NCBI RefSeq assembly: GCF_021018745.1
Contig: NZ_CP063845.1
Location: 4,836,001 to 4,900,000, forward strand
Length of the DNA: 64,000 nucleotides
Direction: 5' to 3'
Source: Gloeobacter morelensis MG652769
GTDB lineage: Bacteria; Cyanobacteriota; Cyanobacteriia; Gloeobacterales; Gloeobacteraceae
Part shown: positions 43,939 through 53,844 of the stretch, piece by piece
Layout of the letters: each line of letters opens with the position of its first letter
Numbering within the stretch: position 1 is the first letter of the stretch
The notes under the pieces: model-generated
Databases searched by the model: none
The model's input: only the letters and a program-made list of their open reading frames with translations
What the model was told of the DNA's origin: nothing
Translations under genes and position numbers: made by a program

Positions 43939-44793
43939 TTGAAAGACAAAGCGCGATTTGAGGTGAAGCCGAATCGAAGACGAGAAATCGCATTTTCGTT
44001 ATTCGCTTCAGTGTGTGTTTTCTTGATCTGCTCACTGCTCATCGGTACGGGCAACATAGGATATGTGGCTACCGGTGTTGGAACCCTTATCTTATTCAGT
44101 ATGTCCATCTCATCTGTGTTGATGAGGCTACTTACTCCTGCACCAAGGCTATTGCTTTCGGCAAGCAAAATCGAACAGATATTCGATGATGGAGTCATCT
44201 CGGTTGGTTGGAAAAATATTCAAGAAGTTCGACATTCAAATAGTTATATTGGCCTCAAAATTTTTGAGAAAAAATTACTGGATAACGCTCGAGATATTAA
44301 AGGAAAGCAATTTAATGCTCTGAAAGCGGCCGTTCTTATAGAGTGTTTTTTTATGCCATCACACTGGTTGCAGATAGGAAAACTGCTCACGGCCAGAAAC
44401 CTGGAAGAACTGATGCAATGGACTGGCAAAAATCTCAAGTCTGACCTTCTTTTCTATTGGTACGAAATTGATCGTTCCCTTGATAAATTTGCTGAACTTA
44501 TCGCTTCGCGTGTTCCTAATACTGTGCCGCCGGAGTGGCGCAAAAAATCATTGAATTTCAGGTGGCTTGTTGGTTCCCTGGCTGGCGTTCTTGGCGTCAG
44601 CGTTGTTCGTATTTGGGGCATTCCGGATCTTTTCAAGGGCCTCGCAAGCCGTGAGGAATTATGGCAGGCTACAGGCGCAACATTGATGGCAATGGTAATA
44701 GGACTGAGCGTTTTCTCAGGCGTGGCTCTGGCTGTCAAGCAACCGTGGAAAGGAAAAATAACTTCGCAAGAGCATGATCGCTTGACCAAGTAA
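43939..44793 (+). CDS. Membrane protein, possible partner of the upstream gene
   Basis: A 284-residue protein starting with a TTG codon (KDKARFEVKPNRRREIAFSL). Two N-terminal TM helices (FASVCVFLICSLLIGTGNIG, VATGVGTLILFSMSISSVLM), a cytosolic PH-like part (LLLSASKIEQIFDDGVISVG, VGWKNIQEVRH), and two C-terminal TM helices (WLVGSLAGVLGVSVVRIWGI, GATLMAMVIGLSVFSGVALA). More AT-rich than nearby housekeeping genes, so probably acquired. Context suggests a toxin-immunity pair with the glycine-rich protein, but no family supports this directly. Confidence 0.55.
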   Translation: MKDKARFEVKPNRRREIAFSLFASVCVFLICSLLIGTGNIGYVATGVGTLILFSMSISSVLMRLLTPAPRLLLSASKIEQIFDDGVISVGWKNIQEVRHSNSYIGLKIFEKKLLDNARDIKGKQFNALKAAVLIECFFMPSHWLQIGKLLTARNLEELMQWTGKNLKSDLLFYWYEIDRSLDKFAELIASRVPNTVPPEWRKKSLNFRWLVGSLAGVLGVSVVRIWGIPDLFKGLASREELWQATGATLMAMVIGLSVFSGVALAVKQPWKGKITSQEHDRLTK

Positions 44794-44843
44794 TAATGCA
44801 CATACGCAAAGCCTTGATGTCCGGGCATGCAAGCCGCAGCAAT

Positions 44844-47800
44844 TCAGGTCTCAACCGCTCCCAACGCCTTGAGTGTTGCCACCTGCGTCGGGGTGAGACC
44901 CGTTGCCCCGGCGATGTTCATCCCTTCGTAGAGCCGCTCCACCTGCACCGTTTTGAGGCACTCACCCGTCTCGCGGTCCCAGAGTTTGAGCATAACGTCG
45001 ATGCCGGCGGTGAGCAGGGTGCGGCCGTCTGGAGAAAAAGCGACCGAGATCACCCAGCTGTTGTGCGCCTGCCAGGCACGCAGACGGCGGCCCGTGGCCA
45101 CCTCCCACAGCACCACTTTCGAGTCGGTACCGGCGGAAGCGAGCCAATGGCCGTCGGGGCTGAAGGCCACCCGCCACACCCAGCCGCGGTGGGCCTCCAG
45201 CGTGTGCAACAACTTGCCCTCGGCGCTGTCCCAGAGGCGGACGGTGCCGTCGTGGCTGCCGGAGGCCAAAATCCGGCCGTCGGGGCTGAAGGCCACCTGC
45301 CAGGCCCATTCGCGGTGGCCCGGAAAAATTTGCAGCGTCTCGAGCGTCTCTAGATCCCAGATCTCGGCGCGGTCGTCGATCAGGCCCACCGCCAGCCGCC
45401 TGCCGTCGCAGGCGACCGCGACGCTGTCGACCAGTTGTTCGCCGCCGCTGCGCAGCAGGCGACCGGTGGATACCTGCCAGACTTTCACGCCGCTGTCGTA
45501 ACCGCAACTGACCAAAAGCGCGCCGTCGGGGCTAAAAGCCAGGCCGCGGATGGCGGCGGTATGACCTTCGAATACCGCCATCTGGCGGTGGGTGGTCACA
45601 GACCATAGACGAATCGTCCCGTCGGCGCTGGCGCTCGCCAGGTGCTCGCGGTCGGGGCTGAAGACGACGGCGCCCACCGCACCGGTGTGGCCCACCAGCC
45701 GCCACTGCCGGTCGGCGATGCGGTCCCACAAAAGCACCAGATCATATTCGCCCCCGGCGGCTACAAACCGCCCGTCGGGGCTGAAGGTGCCCGAGGTCAA
45801 CCAGTTGATCCGCCCGCAGATGGTGCGCAGCAGGCGGCCTGTAGACACTTCCCACAGGCGGAGCGCCTGATCGTCGCTGCCGCTGGCAAGCCGGGTCCCG
45901 CAGGGACTGAGGGCCAGAGCCATGACGTTGTTGTCGTGGGCGGCCATCAGCCGGGTGCAACGGCCGGTAGCCACGTCCCAGAAGCGGATGGAGCGGTCGG
46001 TGCTGCCGCTCGCCACCGTGGTGTCGTCGATGAACAGCACACTCAACGTCGGGCCGGTGTGCCCTTCGAGAACGGCCACGCATTCGCCGCTGAGCGGATC
46101 CCAAAGCCGCACGGTGCGATCGATCCCGGCGCTTGCCACCAGGTGTCCCGAGGGACTGAAGGCCACCGATTTGACCCAGTCGGTGTGGCCGCTGAGGACT
46201 CGCAGACAGGCGCCGCCCTCGACATCCCAGACCCGCAACAGGCAGTCGGCCCCGGCGGAAACCAGCCACCGCCCGTCGGGGCTGAAGGCCAATCCGTAGA
46301 CCGTTCGGGATAACCCCACCAGGACGCAACTCTTGTCGTAGCCGTCCGCGCGGTGCCACAGGTGAATCTGGCCGTCCGCTCCACCGCTTGCCAGATACTC
46401 GCCGTCGGCGGAGATGGCAAGGGTCGGGATCGTGCCGGTATGGACTTTGTGGGAGCGCAGGCAGCGACCGCTTTCGACGTCCCAAAATTGAATTGCCGCA
46501 TCGACGCCGCGCCCGGCCGCCGAGACGAGCGTGTCGCCTTCTAGACTGAAGACCAGGCCCCAGACCGCCTCCGGTTGGGCCTCGAAGCAGGCGACCTGTC
46601 GGCCGGTGTCGGTCTGCCACAGATAAATCTTGCCGGTCGAATCGCCGCAGGCGAACAGGTGGCCGCGTGGATGAAAAGCGAGGGCCACGATCAGCGCGAA
46701 GACGCGGGCAAATACCGAACTGCTCAGATCCGCCCCGCCAAAATCGACCCGGCACAGGCGCCTTTCCGGCAGGTACGCCTGCCAGACCGCGAGCCCGGCA
46801 AGGTCCATTCCACTGAGATCTGCGCCCAGATAGCCCAGCAAATTGAGGGCGTTGCCGGCGGCGTAGCCGCGCCCCACCCTTGAATGGCGCAGGCCGGCAA
46901 CCAGTGCTCGCAGTTGGCCTTCGGCGGCGGCGGGGGAGCCCAGCTCGGCGATGAGCGCCTCGAGCACCGGCTGGAGGATGAGTTGTTGCTGGGTGGTGCG
47001 CAGGTAATCTTTGGTCTGGGCCTGCAACAGAGCGTGGCGGTGGAGGACGGCCGGGGCCAGGGCGCCGATTTCCCGGCAGGCCGCTTCCACCAGCCGGTCC
47101 GTCAGATATTCCAGCACCACCGGCTGCAGCGCGAAGCCGCCCCCCTCCGCGCCGGGCCGCTCGGATCGCAGTTCAATCAGCGAGCGGCGCGCGAGCGATT
47201 CGAGCACGCCCAGCAACCGCTCGATGGCCCAAGGTGCCACCAGGGTCGCGCGCAGGCGGTCGATGGGCACCGGTTCGCGGTGGATGGCAAGCCAGAAAAG
47301 TAGTTGTTGCTCCATCGGCGCGGTGCGGGCAAACTGCTCGTCCAACAGCGTGCGGATGCCGCCCATCACGCTCGCCCCCTGGGCCAGAAAACCCGTCAGG
47401 CTGCCCGCGAACGTGTCGCGGACGGTGGCGGCGACAATCTTGAGCGCCAGCGGATTGCCCTGGTACAGATCCACCAGGCGGACGCACTCAGCCGGGGTGG
47501 CCTGCAGATCTTTCGCGAGCAACAGCGCCTTCGCCTCGGGGGCGGACAGCCCTTCGATGGGCAGCGAGCGCACCGGCAGGCGGCTACCTTCCTGGCGGGC
47601 CACCGCCTCGGGTTTTTCGCGGCTGGTCAGGACCAGGCAACTGTCGTGGGGCACCTCGCCGAGCCTGCGGAGCAGTTCCCCGTAATCCTCAAAGCCCGGT
47701 CTGCATAGCCCCGCACGACCGGCAACTGCCTCGCCCCCCTGCAAAATCGTCTCGCAGTTGTCGAGTACCAGCAGGCAGCGGTGGGCGCGCAAGTACCGCA

Positions 47801-48431
47801 GCAATAGGGAGATCTGCGCTGCTGTAGTGTCGGGTAGCTCCACTGCGCTGCCTCCGACCAGAGCCACCCACTCGGCCAACAGTTCGCCCATCGGCGGCGC
47901 GTTGGCGAGGCTGCGCCAGATCACCCACTCGAAATGCTCCTGTACTTGTTGTGCCAGTTTCACCGAGAGCGAAGTCTTGCCCATCCCCCCCATGCCCAGG
48001 ATGGCTACCAACCGGCAGCGCTCCTCCACCAGCCAGCTTTCGAGCGTGGCCAATTCCCGCCCGCGGCCAAAAAATACGGACACGTCGACCGCTTCGCCCC
48101 AGTCCTGGTGGGTCTGGGGACGCACCACCGCGAGCGCTTCCAGCGGTGGGCTGGTGTAATCGGCTGTGTCCAGGTGCAAACCGAAGCGCGAAAAACAGTG
48201 CTCCAGCGTGCTGCGGTCGAGCCCCTCCCGACCGGCGAGTATCCGCGCGATCGTGCGGGCAGTCAGGCCGATGCGGGCACTCAGCGCCTCCAGGGTGTAG
48301 CGCCAGCCTTCGAGTTCTTCTTGCTCCGCCGCCGCAATCGCCCGGCGCAATTTCTGCAGGCCCCACCCACTCAAGACGACGCCGCGCCGCCGCCGCCGTT
48401 TTCTAGGTAGATCCGCCTGGTGTTGGGACAT
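44844..48431 (-). CDS. STAND protein: helix-turn-helix, NB-ARC ATPase, WD40 repeats
   Basis: A 1195-residue protein. Residues 1-95 are a basic stretch and an HTH-like region ([20 protein letters not shown]). The NB-ARC domain has Walker [18 protein letters not shown] (about 143-159), [11 protein letters not shown], Walker [12 protein letters not shown] and [12 protein letters not shown] winged-helix/helical part and a short pentapeptide-like region ([12 protein letters not shown]) follow. From about 590 there are fourteen WD40 repeats (LWQTD, FWDV, LWHR, VWDV, LWDP, FWDV, LWEV, LWDR, LWSV, VWQV, IWDL, LWDS, LWEV, LWDR). Such signal-transduction ATPases are common in cyanobacteria and some act in phage sensing. 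Ligand unknown. Confidence 0.9.
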   Translation of the reverse strand: MSQHQADLPRKRRRRRGVVLSGWGLQKLRRAIAAAEQEELEGWRYTLEALSARIGLTARTIARILAGREGLDRSTLEHCFSRFGLHLDTADYTSPPLEALAVVRPQTHQDWGEAVDVSVFFGRGRELATLESWLVEERCRLVAILGMGGMGKTSLSVKLAQQVQEHFEWVIWRSLANAPPMGELLAEWVALVGGSAVELPDTTAAQISLLLRYLRAHRCLLVLDNCETILQGGEAVAGRAGLCRPGFEDYGELLRRLGEVPHDSCLVLTSREKPEAVARQEGSRLPVRSLPIEGLSAPEAKALLLAKDLQATPAECVRLVDLYQGNPLALKIVAATVRDTFAGSLTGFLAQGASVMGGIRTLLDEQFARTAPMEQQLLFWLAIHREPVPIDRLRATLVAPWAIERLLGVLESLARRSLIELRSERPGAEGGGFALQPVVLEYLTDRLVEAACREIGALAPAVLHRHALLQAQTKDYLRTTQQQLILQPVLEALIAELGSPAAAEGQLRALVAGLRHSRVGRGYAAGNALNLLGYLGADLSGMDLAGLAVWQAYLPERRLCRVDFGGADLSSSVFARVFALIVALAFHPRGHLFACGDSTGKIYLWQTDTGRQVACFEAQPEAVWGLVFSLEGDTLVSAAGRGVDAAIQFWDVESGRCLRSHKVHTGTIPTLAISADGEYLASGGADGQIHLWHRADGYDKSCVLVGLSRTVYGLAFSPDGRWLVSAGADCLLRVWDVEGGACLRVLSGHTDWVKSVAFSPSGHLVASAGIDRTVRLWDPLSGECVAVLEGHTGPTLSVLFIDDTTVASGSTDRSIRFWDVATGRCTRLMAAHDNNVMALALSPCGTRLASGSDDQALRLWEVSTGRLLRTICGRINWLTSGTFSPDGRFVAAGGEYDLVLLWDRIADRQWRLVGHTGAVGAVVFSPDREHLASASADGTIRLWSVTTHRQMAVFEGHTAAIRGLAFSPDGALLVSCGYDSGVKVWQVSTGRLLRSGGEQLVDSVAVACDGRRLAVGLIDDRAEIWDLETLETLQIFPGHREWAWQVAFSPDGRILASGSHDGTVRLWDSAEGKLLHTLEAHRGWVWRVAFSPDGHWLASAGTDSKVVLWEVATGRRLRAWQAHNSWVISVAFSPDGRTLLTAGIDVMLKLWDRETGECLKTVQVERLYEGMNIAGATGLTPTQVATLKALGAVET

Positions 48432-48757
48432 TGTCCGCGCTCACCCAATTGTGGCGAAAAACTGCGCCCATTCAACAGTAGATGCTACAAATCCGTCCGG
48501 CAACGCTGCCGCATCCGCAATCGGACATTTGGCTTATCTTTCCGCTCTATCGTTCCGGTGGCAGGTGGGAGCAGCAGGGCGGGGATCAAGCCCCCGGTGC
48601 GATGGCGATCGGAGCTTTGCCCAGGTGTAGCCGTAAGTTTCCAACTTAACGATGACAACTTGCCTGGAAGCAACCGGGGTGCTGTTACAGACTGTTAACT
48701 GTCAGGCGATCGGATACCCATCCGGTCGCAACGAAACCCTTATTTTGGAGTGCCGTT
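48432..48757. promoter_or_regulatory. psbA upstream region
   Basis: No gene in these 326 bases. They separate the divergent STAND gene and psbA and must hold both promoters. Near psbA, TTGCCT (48660-48665) with a TGTTAC 17 bp later is a weak candidate promoter. CTGTTACAGACTGTTAACTG (48682-48701) contains the repeated CTGTTA unit. The ribosome site is TTGGAG before the ATG at 48758. Confidence 0.35.
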
Positions 48758-49846
48758 ATGACTGCAACGCTCGAGCGCCGTCAGGCGCAGGGTCTGTGGG
48801 ACCGCTTCGCCGATTGGGTGACCTCCACCAACAACCGCTTCTACGTCGGTTGGTTCGGCGTGCTGATGATCCCCACCCTGCTTTCGGCCACCATTTGCTT
48901 CATCGTCGCCTTTGTCGCCGCCCCGCCGGTGGACATGGACGGCATCCGCGAACCGATTTCAGGCTCGCTGCTGTACGGCAACAACATCATCACCGGCGCG
49001 GTGATTCCTTCTTCCAACGCCATCGGTCTGCATTTTTACCCGATTTGGGAAGCGGCTTCGATGGACGAGTGGCTCTACAACGGTGGTCCTTACCAGCTGG
49101 TGGTTTTTCACTTTCTCATTGGGGTGTTTTGCTACCTGGGCCGCGAGTGGGAACTGAGCTACCGTCTGGGCCTGCGTCCTTGGATTTGCATTGCCTACAG
49201 TGCTCCTGTGGCGGCGGCGACGGCGGTATTTCTGGTCTACCCGATTGGGCAGGGCAGCTTCAGTGACGGTATGCCGCTGGGCATTTCGGGCACGTTCAAC
49301 TTCATGTTTGTATTTCAGGCGGAGCACAACATTCTGAATCATCCGTTCCACATGCTGGGAGTGGCGGGGGTGTTCGGCGGGGCGTTGATCTCAGCGATGC
49401 ACGGCAGTCTGGTCACTTCTTCGCTGGTGAGCGAGACTTCCAACGAAGAATCGCAGAACTACGGCTACAAGTTCGGCCAGGCGGAGGAGACCTACAATAT
49501 CTCTGCTGCCCACGGTTACATCAGTCGGCTCGTCTTCCAGTACTTCGCGTTCTGGGGGGCGAATTCCCGCTCGCTGCACTTCATCATGGCGGCCTTCCCG
49601 GTGATCGGCATCTGGTTTACCTCGCTGGGCATCAGCGTGATGGCGTTCAACCTGAACGGCTTCAACTTCAACAGCAGCATTGTGGATTCTCAGGGTCGGG
49701 CGATTTACACGTGGGCGGACATCGTCAACCGGGCAAATCTGGGCATGGAAGTGATGCACGAGCGCAACGCCCACAACTTTCCCTTGGATCTGGCCGGGAC
49801 GGAGTCGGCTCCGGTGGCGGTCAGTACCGCTGACGTGGGCGGTTAG
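48758..49846 (+). CDS. psbA: Photosystem II reaction centre protein D1
   Basis: A 362-residue D1. Tyr-Z ([10 protein letters not shown]), Mn ligands (D170 region, [18 protein letters not shown] with H332, E333, H337, D342 and A344 by standard numbering), P680 ligand [11 protein letters not shown] and iron ligand HGSLVTSSL are all present, so it should support water oxidation. The C-terminal extension after LDLA is removed by CtpA. E is found at position 130 (GREWE). The QB pocket differs: F255 to I, S264 to A, and two extra residues before NSRSLHF ([10 protein letters not shown] against the usual ASFNNSRS). M to N next to the P680 ligand. This points to an early-branching cyanobacterium. Confidence 0.96.
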   Translation: MTATLERRQAQGLWDRFADWVTSTNNRFYVGWFGVLMIPTLLSATICFIVAFVAAPPVDMDGIREPISGSLLYGNNIITGAVIPSSNAIGLHFYPIWEAASMDEWLYNGGPYQLVVFHFLIGVFCYLGREWELSYRLGLRPWICIAYSAPVAAATAVFLVYPIGQGSFSDGMPLGISGTFNFMFVFQAEHNILNHPFHMLGVAGVFGGALISAMHGSLVTSSLVSETSNEESQNYGYKFGQAEETYNISAAHGYISRLVFQYFAFWGANSRSLHFIMAAFPVIGIWFTSLGISVMAFNLNGFNFNSSIVDSQGRAIYTWADIVNRANLGMEVMHERNAHNFPLDLAGTESAPVAVSTADVGG

Positions 49847-50206
49847 TATTGCGGCTTCGGGAGGGGGGCTCTACCGGTCTCCTTCCTTTTCGGAGCGGAT
49901 CAAAGACTCCCGAGCTCCCCCCTGAGCGGACCTTTGGGTCCTCTCATACACGAACGACGTATATCAAGTAAGCAGTCATTGTTTCCCGCGGGCGGAGTCC
50001 TTCTGCCGGCGGGTTTTTGTCTGGGCTTCGATGGGCTGTTGGGGCAGATTGGGGGCTGGGCACGCGGGCAACTTTCCTTCGGCTGCCCGCTCTAGCGGCG
50101 CATCTCGATTGAAGCAGCACAATTCGAAGAACTGGTCGTCGTCGAGCAAGAGTACAGATTTCAGGTGTAGAGAAAGTGCAATGGCCCGGGAGTCGTGGGT
50201 GTCCGC
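49847..50206. other. psbA downstream region
   Basis: A 360-bp gap with no gene. Contains a GC-rich imperfect inverted repeat at about 49860-49925 and a clear terminator at 49985-50018. Nothing else visible before the convergent map gene. Confidence 0.5.
49985..50018 (+). terminator. Terminator downstream of psbA
   Basis: CCCGC, inner GGCGGAG/TTCTGCC stem with loop TCC, GCGGG, then TTTTT at 50014-50018. A compact two-part stem. Confidence 0.7.
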
Positions 50207-50980
50207 TCAGTCTAAAAGCGTGAGGATCTCGACCCCGTCCTCGGTAACGGCGACCGTATGCTCGAACTGGGCGCTTAGCGAACCGTCCTTGGTGACCGCC
50301 GTCCATTTGTCGGGCAGTACCACCGTCTCCCAACCCCCGACATTGATCATCGGCTCGATTGTAAAGACCATACCGGGCCGCAGGCGCGTCCCCTTGCCCC
50401 GTACACCGAAGTGGGGCACCCACGGTTCGGTGTGAAAAGTCCGGCCGATGCCGTGGCCGACAAAATCGCGCACGACGCTGAAACCCGCCGCTTCGGCGTG
50501 GGCCTGGATGGCCGCGCCGATGTCCCCCACGCGGGCGTTCGGTTTGACCTCGGCGATTCCCAGCATCATGCACCCGTGGGTGGTCTCGACCAGCCGCTGC
50601 GCCTCGGCAGTGACCTGGCCTACGCAGAAGGTCTTGCTGGAGTCACCGTACCAGCCGTCCAGGATCGGGGTAACGTCGATGTTGATGATGTCGCCCTCTT
50701 TGAGCAGCTGCTTTTTGTTGGGGATGCCGTGGCAGACGACATGGTTGACACTGGTGCAGGTGTGCTTGGGATAGCCGTGGTAGCCCAGCGGAGCGCTCAC
50801 TGCGCCGTGGGCCTTGGTCCAGCGGGCGCACAGATCATCGAGTTCCTGCGTACTGACGCCGGGCTGCACGAACGGTTCGATGTACTGAAGCAACTGGGCG
50901 GCCAACCTGCCGGCGGCGCGCATTTTCTCCAACTCCTTGGCCGATTTGATCTCGACGGGCTTGGGGATCTTCAGTTCCAT
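50207..50980 (-). CDS. map: Methionine aminopeptidase type I
   Basis: A 257-residue metalloprotease: YHGYPKHTCTSVNHVVCHGI, NIDVTPILDGWYGDSSKTF (two aspartate ligands), DFVGHGIGRTFHTEPWVPH (histidine ligand), MVFTIEPM (glutamate) and QFEHTVAVTEDGVEIL (second glutamate). It removes the initiator methionine from nascent proteins. Length and motifs are normal. It is transcribed alone, away from the phosphoesterase gene by 62 bp. Confidence 0.95.
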   Translation of the reverse strand: MELKIPKPVEIKSAKELEKMRAAGRLAAQLLQYIEPFVQPGVSTQELDDLCARWTKAHGAVSAPLGYHGYPKHTCTSVNHVVCHGIPNKKQLLKEGDIINIDVTPILDGWYGDSSKTFCVGQVTAEAQRLVETTHGCMMLGIAEVKPNARVGDIGAAIQAHAEAAGFSVVRDFVGHGIGRTFHTEPWVPHFGVRGKGTRLRPGMVFTIEPMINVGGWETVVLPDKWTAVTKDGSLSAQFEHTVAVTEDGVEILTLLD

Positions 50981-51042
50981 AGGCGCTTCGCAACTCCGGC
51001 AGTGAGGACAGCTAGATCAATTCTGGCAGACGCCCGGCGCTC

Positions 51043-52629
51043 TCAAAACGCCGCGAGGCCAAATGCGTCGAAGGCGATGACGGGACTGTCCGGCCGGCGG
51101 GTGTCGAAGCGGTAACTGGTCACCGTACCGGTTGCGGTCTCGAGGATGCTGAAGGCGGTGATCTCGTTGCTCGCCAGATACGGCTGCGGCTTGCCGTCGG
51201 GGTCGATGAGGGGTGCCAGGTTTGGGATCACAGGTTCCAGACCGTTCGGGTCGCCGGTAGGTTGATAATCGTCCCCGGCGGGCAGCGGGCTGCGCGCTCG
51301 GCCGGGCGGGTAGGCGCCGAAGGTGTTGCCGACGTTGGAAGTTTCCAGATAGTGGGTCGCCCCGCTGGTGAAGCGGTTCCACAGGTGGCAGTGGCCGAAG
51401 AGCACCAGTTGCACGCCATAGGCTTCCAGCAGTGGCTGCAACTCGCGGATGAGCACGTCCTGGGCTTTTGGATAGCGGTAGCGGACCGCTGTCACCCGAC
51501 CGGTGGCGTCGCGCTCGATGTAGGGATGCGGATCGGTGTAGGGGGGAACAATATTTCCGCCCAGCCCGTGCACCGGGTGATGGAGCATGACTACCCGCAA
51601 ACGGGCGTTGCCAAAGGCGGCTGAAGCCAGTTCGCGCTCCAGCCAGGCATATTGCGCACTGCCCGCGTGGAGAGGCTCGAAGATAAATTCGCCGTAGCCC
51701 CACCGCTGCGGATAAGCTAGATCTTCGGGATGTTCGCTATATTTACCCCGCGTGCCCGGTTCGGGAGAACGCCAGATGCGCGTGGCATACAGAGAAATCA
51801 GTCGCACATCGCCAAAACTGACCGCGTAGTAGGGCGGAGCATCGAAGATGGCCCGGTAGCTCCAGGTATTGAACGATTCGGCTTCGAGGTGAGTTTCTGG
51901 ATAACCCAGATCCCGGGCGGCCTGTACGGGTCTGGCGAAGGAGAGATTGAGCGCTTCTGTGCCTGTGGCGATGCCCATCACCTCGTGGTTGCCGATGCAC
52001 GGAAAAATCGGGGCGTGCTGGAGAATTTCGCCACCGTGCCAGATACGTCCTCCAAGCGGGTAGTGGGCACGGCCCTGCAGGCAGGCAAAAAAAGCGTTCC
52101 CGCGGTTGTCGTCGAACCACTCGCTGGCTCTATCCGGCACATTCACCAGATCCCCGGCAAAAAACACCGCATCGACGCGGCCGACGGTTTCGGTCACTTT
52201 TTGGAGATTGGCCGCCACCATCGGCAGGATCTGATGATCTGAGGTGAGCAAAATCTTCAGGGGAGTACCGGGGGCGGGCGCGCTCGCCAGTTCGTAAATA
52301 TCGCTGCTGCTGTGCTGACCTTCGACTTCGCTGATGACCTGGTAGGGTAGCCGCTCTCCTGCAACCAGACCGTCCACCACCGCTTCGTGGCGATGAATGT
52401 TGCGCCGGTGGATCTGTTTGTAAAGTTCCCCCTGGCCGCGTTGAGCCCCGACGTAGGAGCGGGCATCCTCGCCCAGGTAGGGCAGAGGGCGGCTCACGGC
52501 CGGGATATGCCGTTCGAGGTTTTGGCCGGCGCGCACATGGTGGTGATTGCCCTGGCCCTCGCTAAACCAGACGACGCGCACCGAATCGGCCGCAGGCCAC
52601 AGCAACAGCGGATCGCTCAACAGGGGCAT
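51043..52629 (-). CDS. Calcineurin-like metallophosphoesterase
   Basis: A 528-residue protein. The phosphoesterase domain from about 120 has LLTSDHQI (first metal motif in a variant form), FFAGDLVN, IFPCIGNHEVMG, VVMLHHPVHG and LVLFGHCHLWNR, so the di-metal site is complete apart from the unusual first motif. Residues 1-115 have a beta-rich region (LLWPAADSVRVVWFSEGQGN) like the FN3-type N-terminal domain of purple-acid-phosphatase-like enzymes. No clear signal peptide. Substrate unknown. The first about 38 codons and the upstream region are duplicated at 53663-53844. Confidence 0.82.
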   Translation of the reverse strand: MPLLSDPLLLWPAADSVRVVWFSEGQGNHHHVRAGQNLERHIPAVSRPLPYLGEDARSYVGAQRGQGELYKQIHRRNIHRHEAVVDGLVAGERLPYQVISEVEGQHSSSDIYELASAPAPGTPLKILLTSDHQILPMVAANLQKVTETVGRVDAVFFAGDLVNVPDRASEWFDDNRGNAFFACLQGRAHYPLGGRIWHGGEILQHAPIFPCIGNHEVMGIATGTEALNLSFARPVQAARDLGYPETHLEAESFNTWSYRAIFDAPPYYAVSFGDVRLISLYATRIWRSPEPGTRGKYSEHPEDLAYPQRWGYGEFIFEPLHAGSAQYAWLERELASAAFGNARLRVVMLHHPVHGLGGNIVPPYTDPHPYIERDATGRVTAVRYRYPKAQDVLIRELQPLLEAYGVQLVLFGHCHLWNRFTSGATHYLETSNVGNTFGAYPPGRARSPLPAGDDYQPTGDPNGLEPVIPNLAPLIDPDGKPQPYLASNEITAFSILETATGTVTSYRFDTRRPDSPVIAFDAFGLAAF

Positions 52630-52694
52630 ACTCGATACCGGGTAGGGCCGGGGCCTATCATAGCCCGTGGACCTCTGGGAGAACGGACCTGTGG
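52516..52694. repeat. Direct repeat copy A (5' end of the phosphoesterase gene)
   Basis: About 179 bp matching 53663-53844 with a modest number of substitutions, most in the coding part being conservative. It contains the start of the phosphoesterase gene and its upstream region, including GAGAACGGACC. Together with copy B it brackets the MNT/HEPN genes. Confidence 0.8.
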
Positions 52695-52811
52695 TCCAGA
52701 ACGATTCGTTCCATTGACAACAGTTTCGCGTGGGCAGTCTCTTGAGTTCCCTATGGTAAGTGGCCGAAAAATGTCAAAAATAAAGAAGTAGACCAGTGGT
52801 TGGAGGGAGCA

Positions 52812-53174
52812 GTGACATCCCCGGTTGACCGTTCCCCTGCAGGCAGCGTTCTGAGTGGCAGTCGGCTCGACCTGCTGCTTGCCGAGGTGCGTCGCGGGCT
52901 TGAGCATTTGTATGGCCTGCGCATGCTCCACCTGGTGCTGTTCGGTTCCTACGCCAGGCAGGAGGCCGGTCCCGAGTCGGACATCGACGTGCTCATTGTG
53001 CTTGAGGGATCGTTCGACTATGCCGAGGAAATCGAGCGCACCAGTGCCCTGATTGCGCGCCTCAGCCTGGAAAGCAATCGGGTGATCAGCCGTAGCTTCT
53101 GCAGTGCTGAGTACTTTGCCCGTGCGGTTACACCCTTCCTGCGCAACGTCCGGCGCGAAGGCAGAGTCATTTGA
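52812..53174 (+). CDS. mntA: MNT-domain nucleotidyltransferase (antitoxin)
   Basis: A 120-residue minimal nucleotidyltransferase: LHLVLFGSYARQEAGPESDI (GSYARxxxxxxSDID), DVLIVLEG completing the catalytic aspartates. MntA antitoxins AMPylate and neutralise the HEPN toxin. The start GTG at 52812 follows GGAGGG; a TTG at 52800 is an alternative. Its TGA overlaps the HEPN start TTG (TTGA), so both are cotranslated, the standard order of MNT/HEPN modules. Confidence 0.85.
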   Translation: MTSPVDRSPAGSVLSGSRLDLLLAEVRRGLEHLYGLRMLHLVLFGSYARQEAGPESDIDVLIVLEGSFDYAEEIERTSALIARLSLESNRVISRSFCSAEYFARAVTPFLRNVRREGRVI

Positions 53175-53557
53175 CTCCGGAGCAAGAGCGGCTGCTACAG
53201 CGTGCGGAACAGACCCTCAAAGCCTCACGCGCGATGTCTGAGCAGGGCTTCGGTGCCGAGAGTGTATCGCGCGCTTACTACGCTATGTACTATGCTGCCC
53301 AGGCATTTTTGCTGGATCAGAATCTGCAGGCGAAGACACACGCCGGGGTCATTGCCCTGTTCGGTCAGCATGTCGCCCGCACTGGACGGGTCGATGCAGT
53401 GATGCACCGACAACTGCTCGACGCGCAAGACCTCCGCATCCTCGCCGACTATGATCTAGACGCGCAGATCGGCCAAAAGGCAGTGGAGAATCTACTGGAA
53501 CAGGCCGAGAGTTTCTTGCAGATAGCCAAGCAGCTAGTTGGGCGAGGCGCCCCTTGA
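53171..53557 (+). CDS. hepT: HEPN-domain protein (toxin)
   Basis: A 128-residue helical protein of the UPF0332-type HEPN family: QRAEQTLKASRAMSEQGFGA, SRAYYAMYYAAQAFLLDQNL, and the end YDLDAQIGQKAVENLLEQAE, FLQIAKQLV. HEPN toxins of this type are RNases whose activity needs a polar residue pair; a strict RxxxxH motif is not obvious here, so it may be a variant or have weak activity. Partner of the upstream MNT protein. Located between two direct repeats. Confidence 0.78.
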   Translation: MTPEQERLLQRAEQTLKASRAMSEQGFGAESVSRAYYAMYYAAQAFLLDQNLQAKTHAGVIALFGQHVARTGRVDAVMHRQLLDAQDLRILADYDLDAQIGQKAVENLLEQAESFLQIAKQLVGRGAP

Positions 53558-53662
53558 GTCGTACGGAGTGCAGAACAAATGCTCGATGCGATGCCTTCGG
53601 TACGCCTCGCCCAAACGGGTCACTCAGAAAACTGGTCAGCATCACATCGAAATCAGCTGCTT

Positions 53663-53776
53663 GAGGTTTTGGCCGGCGCGCACATGGTGGTGATTGCCCT
53701 GGCCCTCACTAAACCAGACAACGCGCACCGAGTCGGCCGTGGGCCACAGCAACAGCGGCTCGCTCAACAGGGGCAT
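53663..53776 (-). pseudogene. Truncated copy of the phosphoesterase gene start
   Basis: Encodes MPLLSEPLLLWPTADSVRVV, WFSEGQGNHHHVRAGQNL, nearly identical to the first 38 residues of the phosphoesterase at 52629, then diverges and stops. It is a gene fragment created by the segmental duplication. Translation would give no useful product. Confidence 0.8.
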
Positions 53777-53844
53777 AGGGCAGTACCGGTGGGGACCGGG
53801 GCATATCATAGCCCGTATTACCACTGTGGAGAACGGACCCGTGG
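53663..53844. repeat. Direct repeat copy B (next to the WYL gene)
   Basis: Matches 52516-52694. It ends at the start of the WYL gene (GAGAACGGACCCGTGG), 1147 bp from copy A. Confidence 0.8.

Noticed and set aside
49860-49925. GC-rich inverted repeat as psbA terminator
   Set aside because: Pairing is imperfect and no T-run follows; the signal at 49985-50018 is better.
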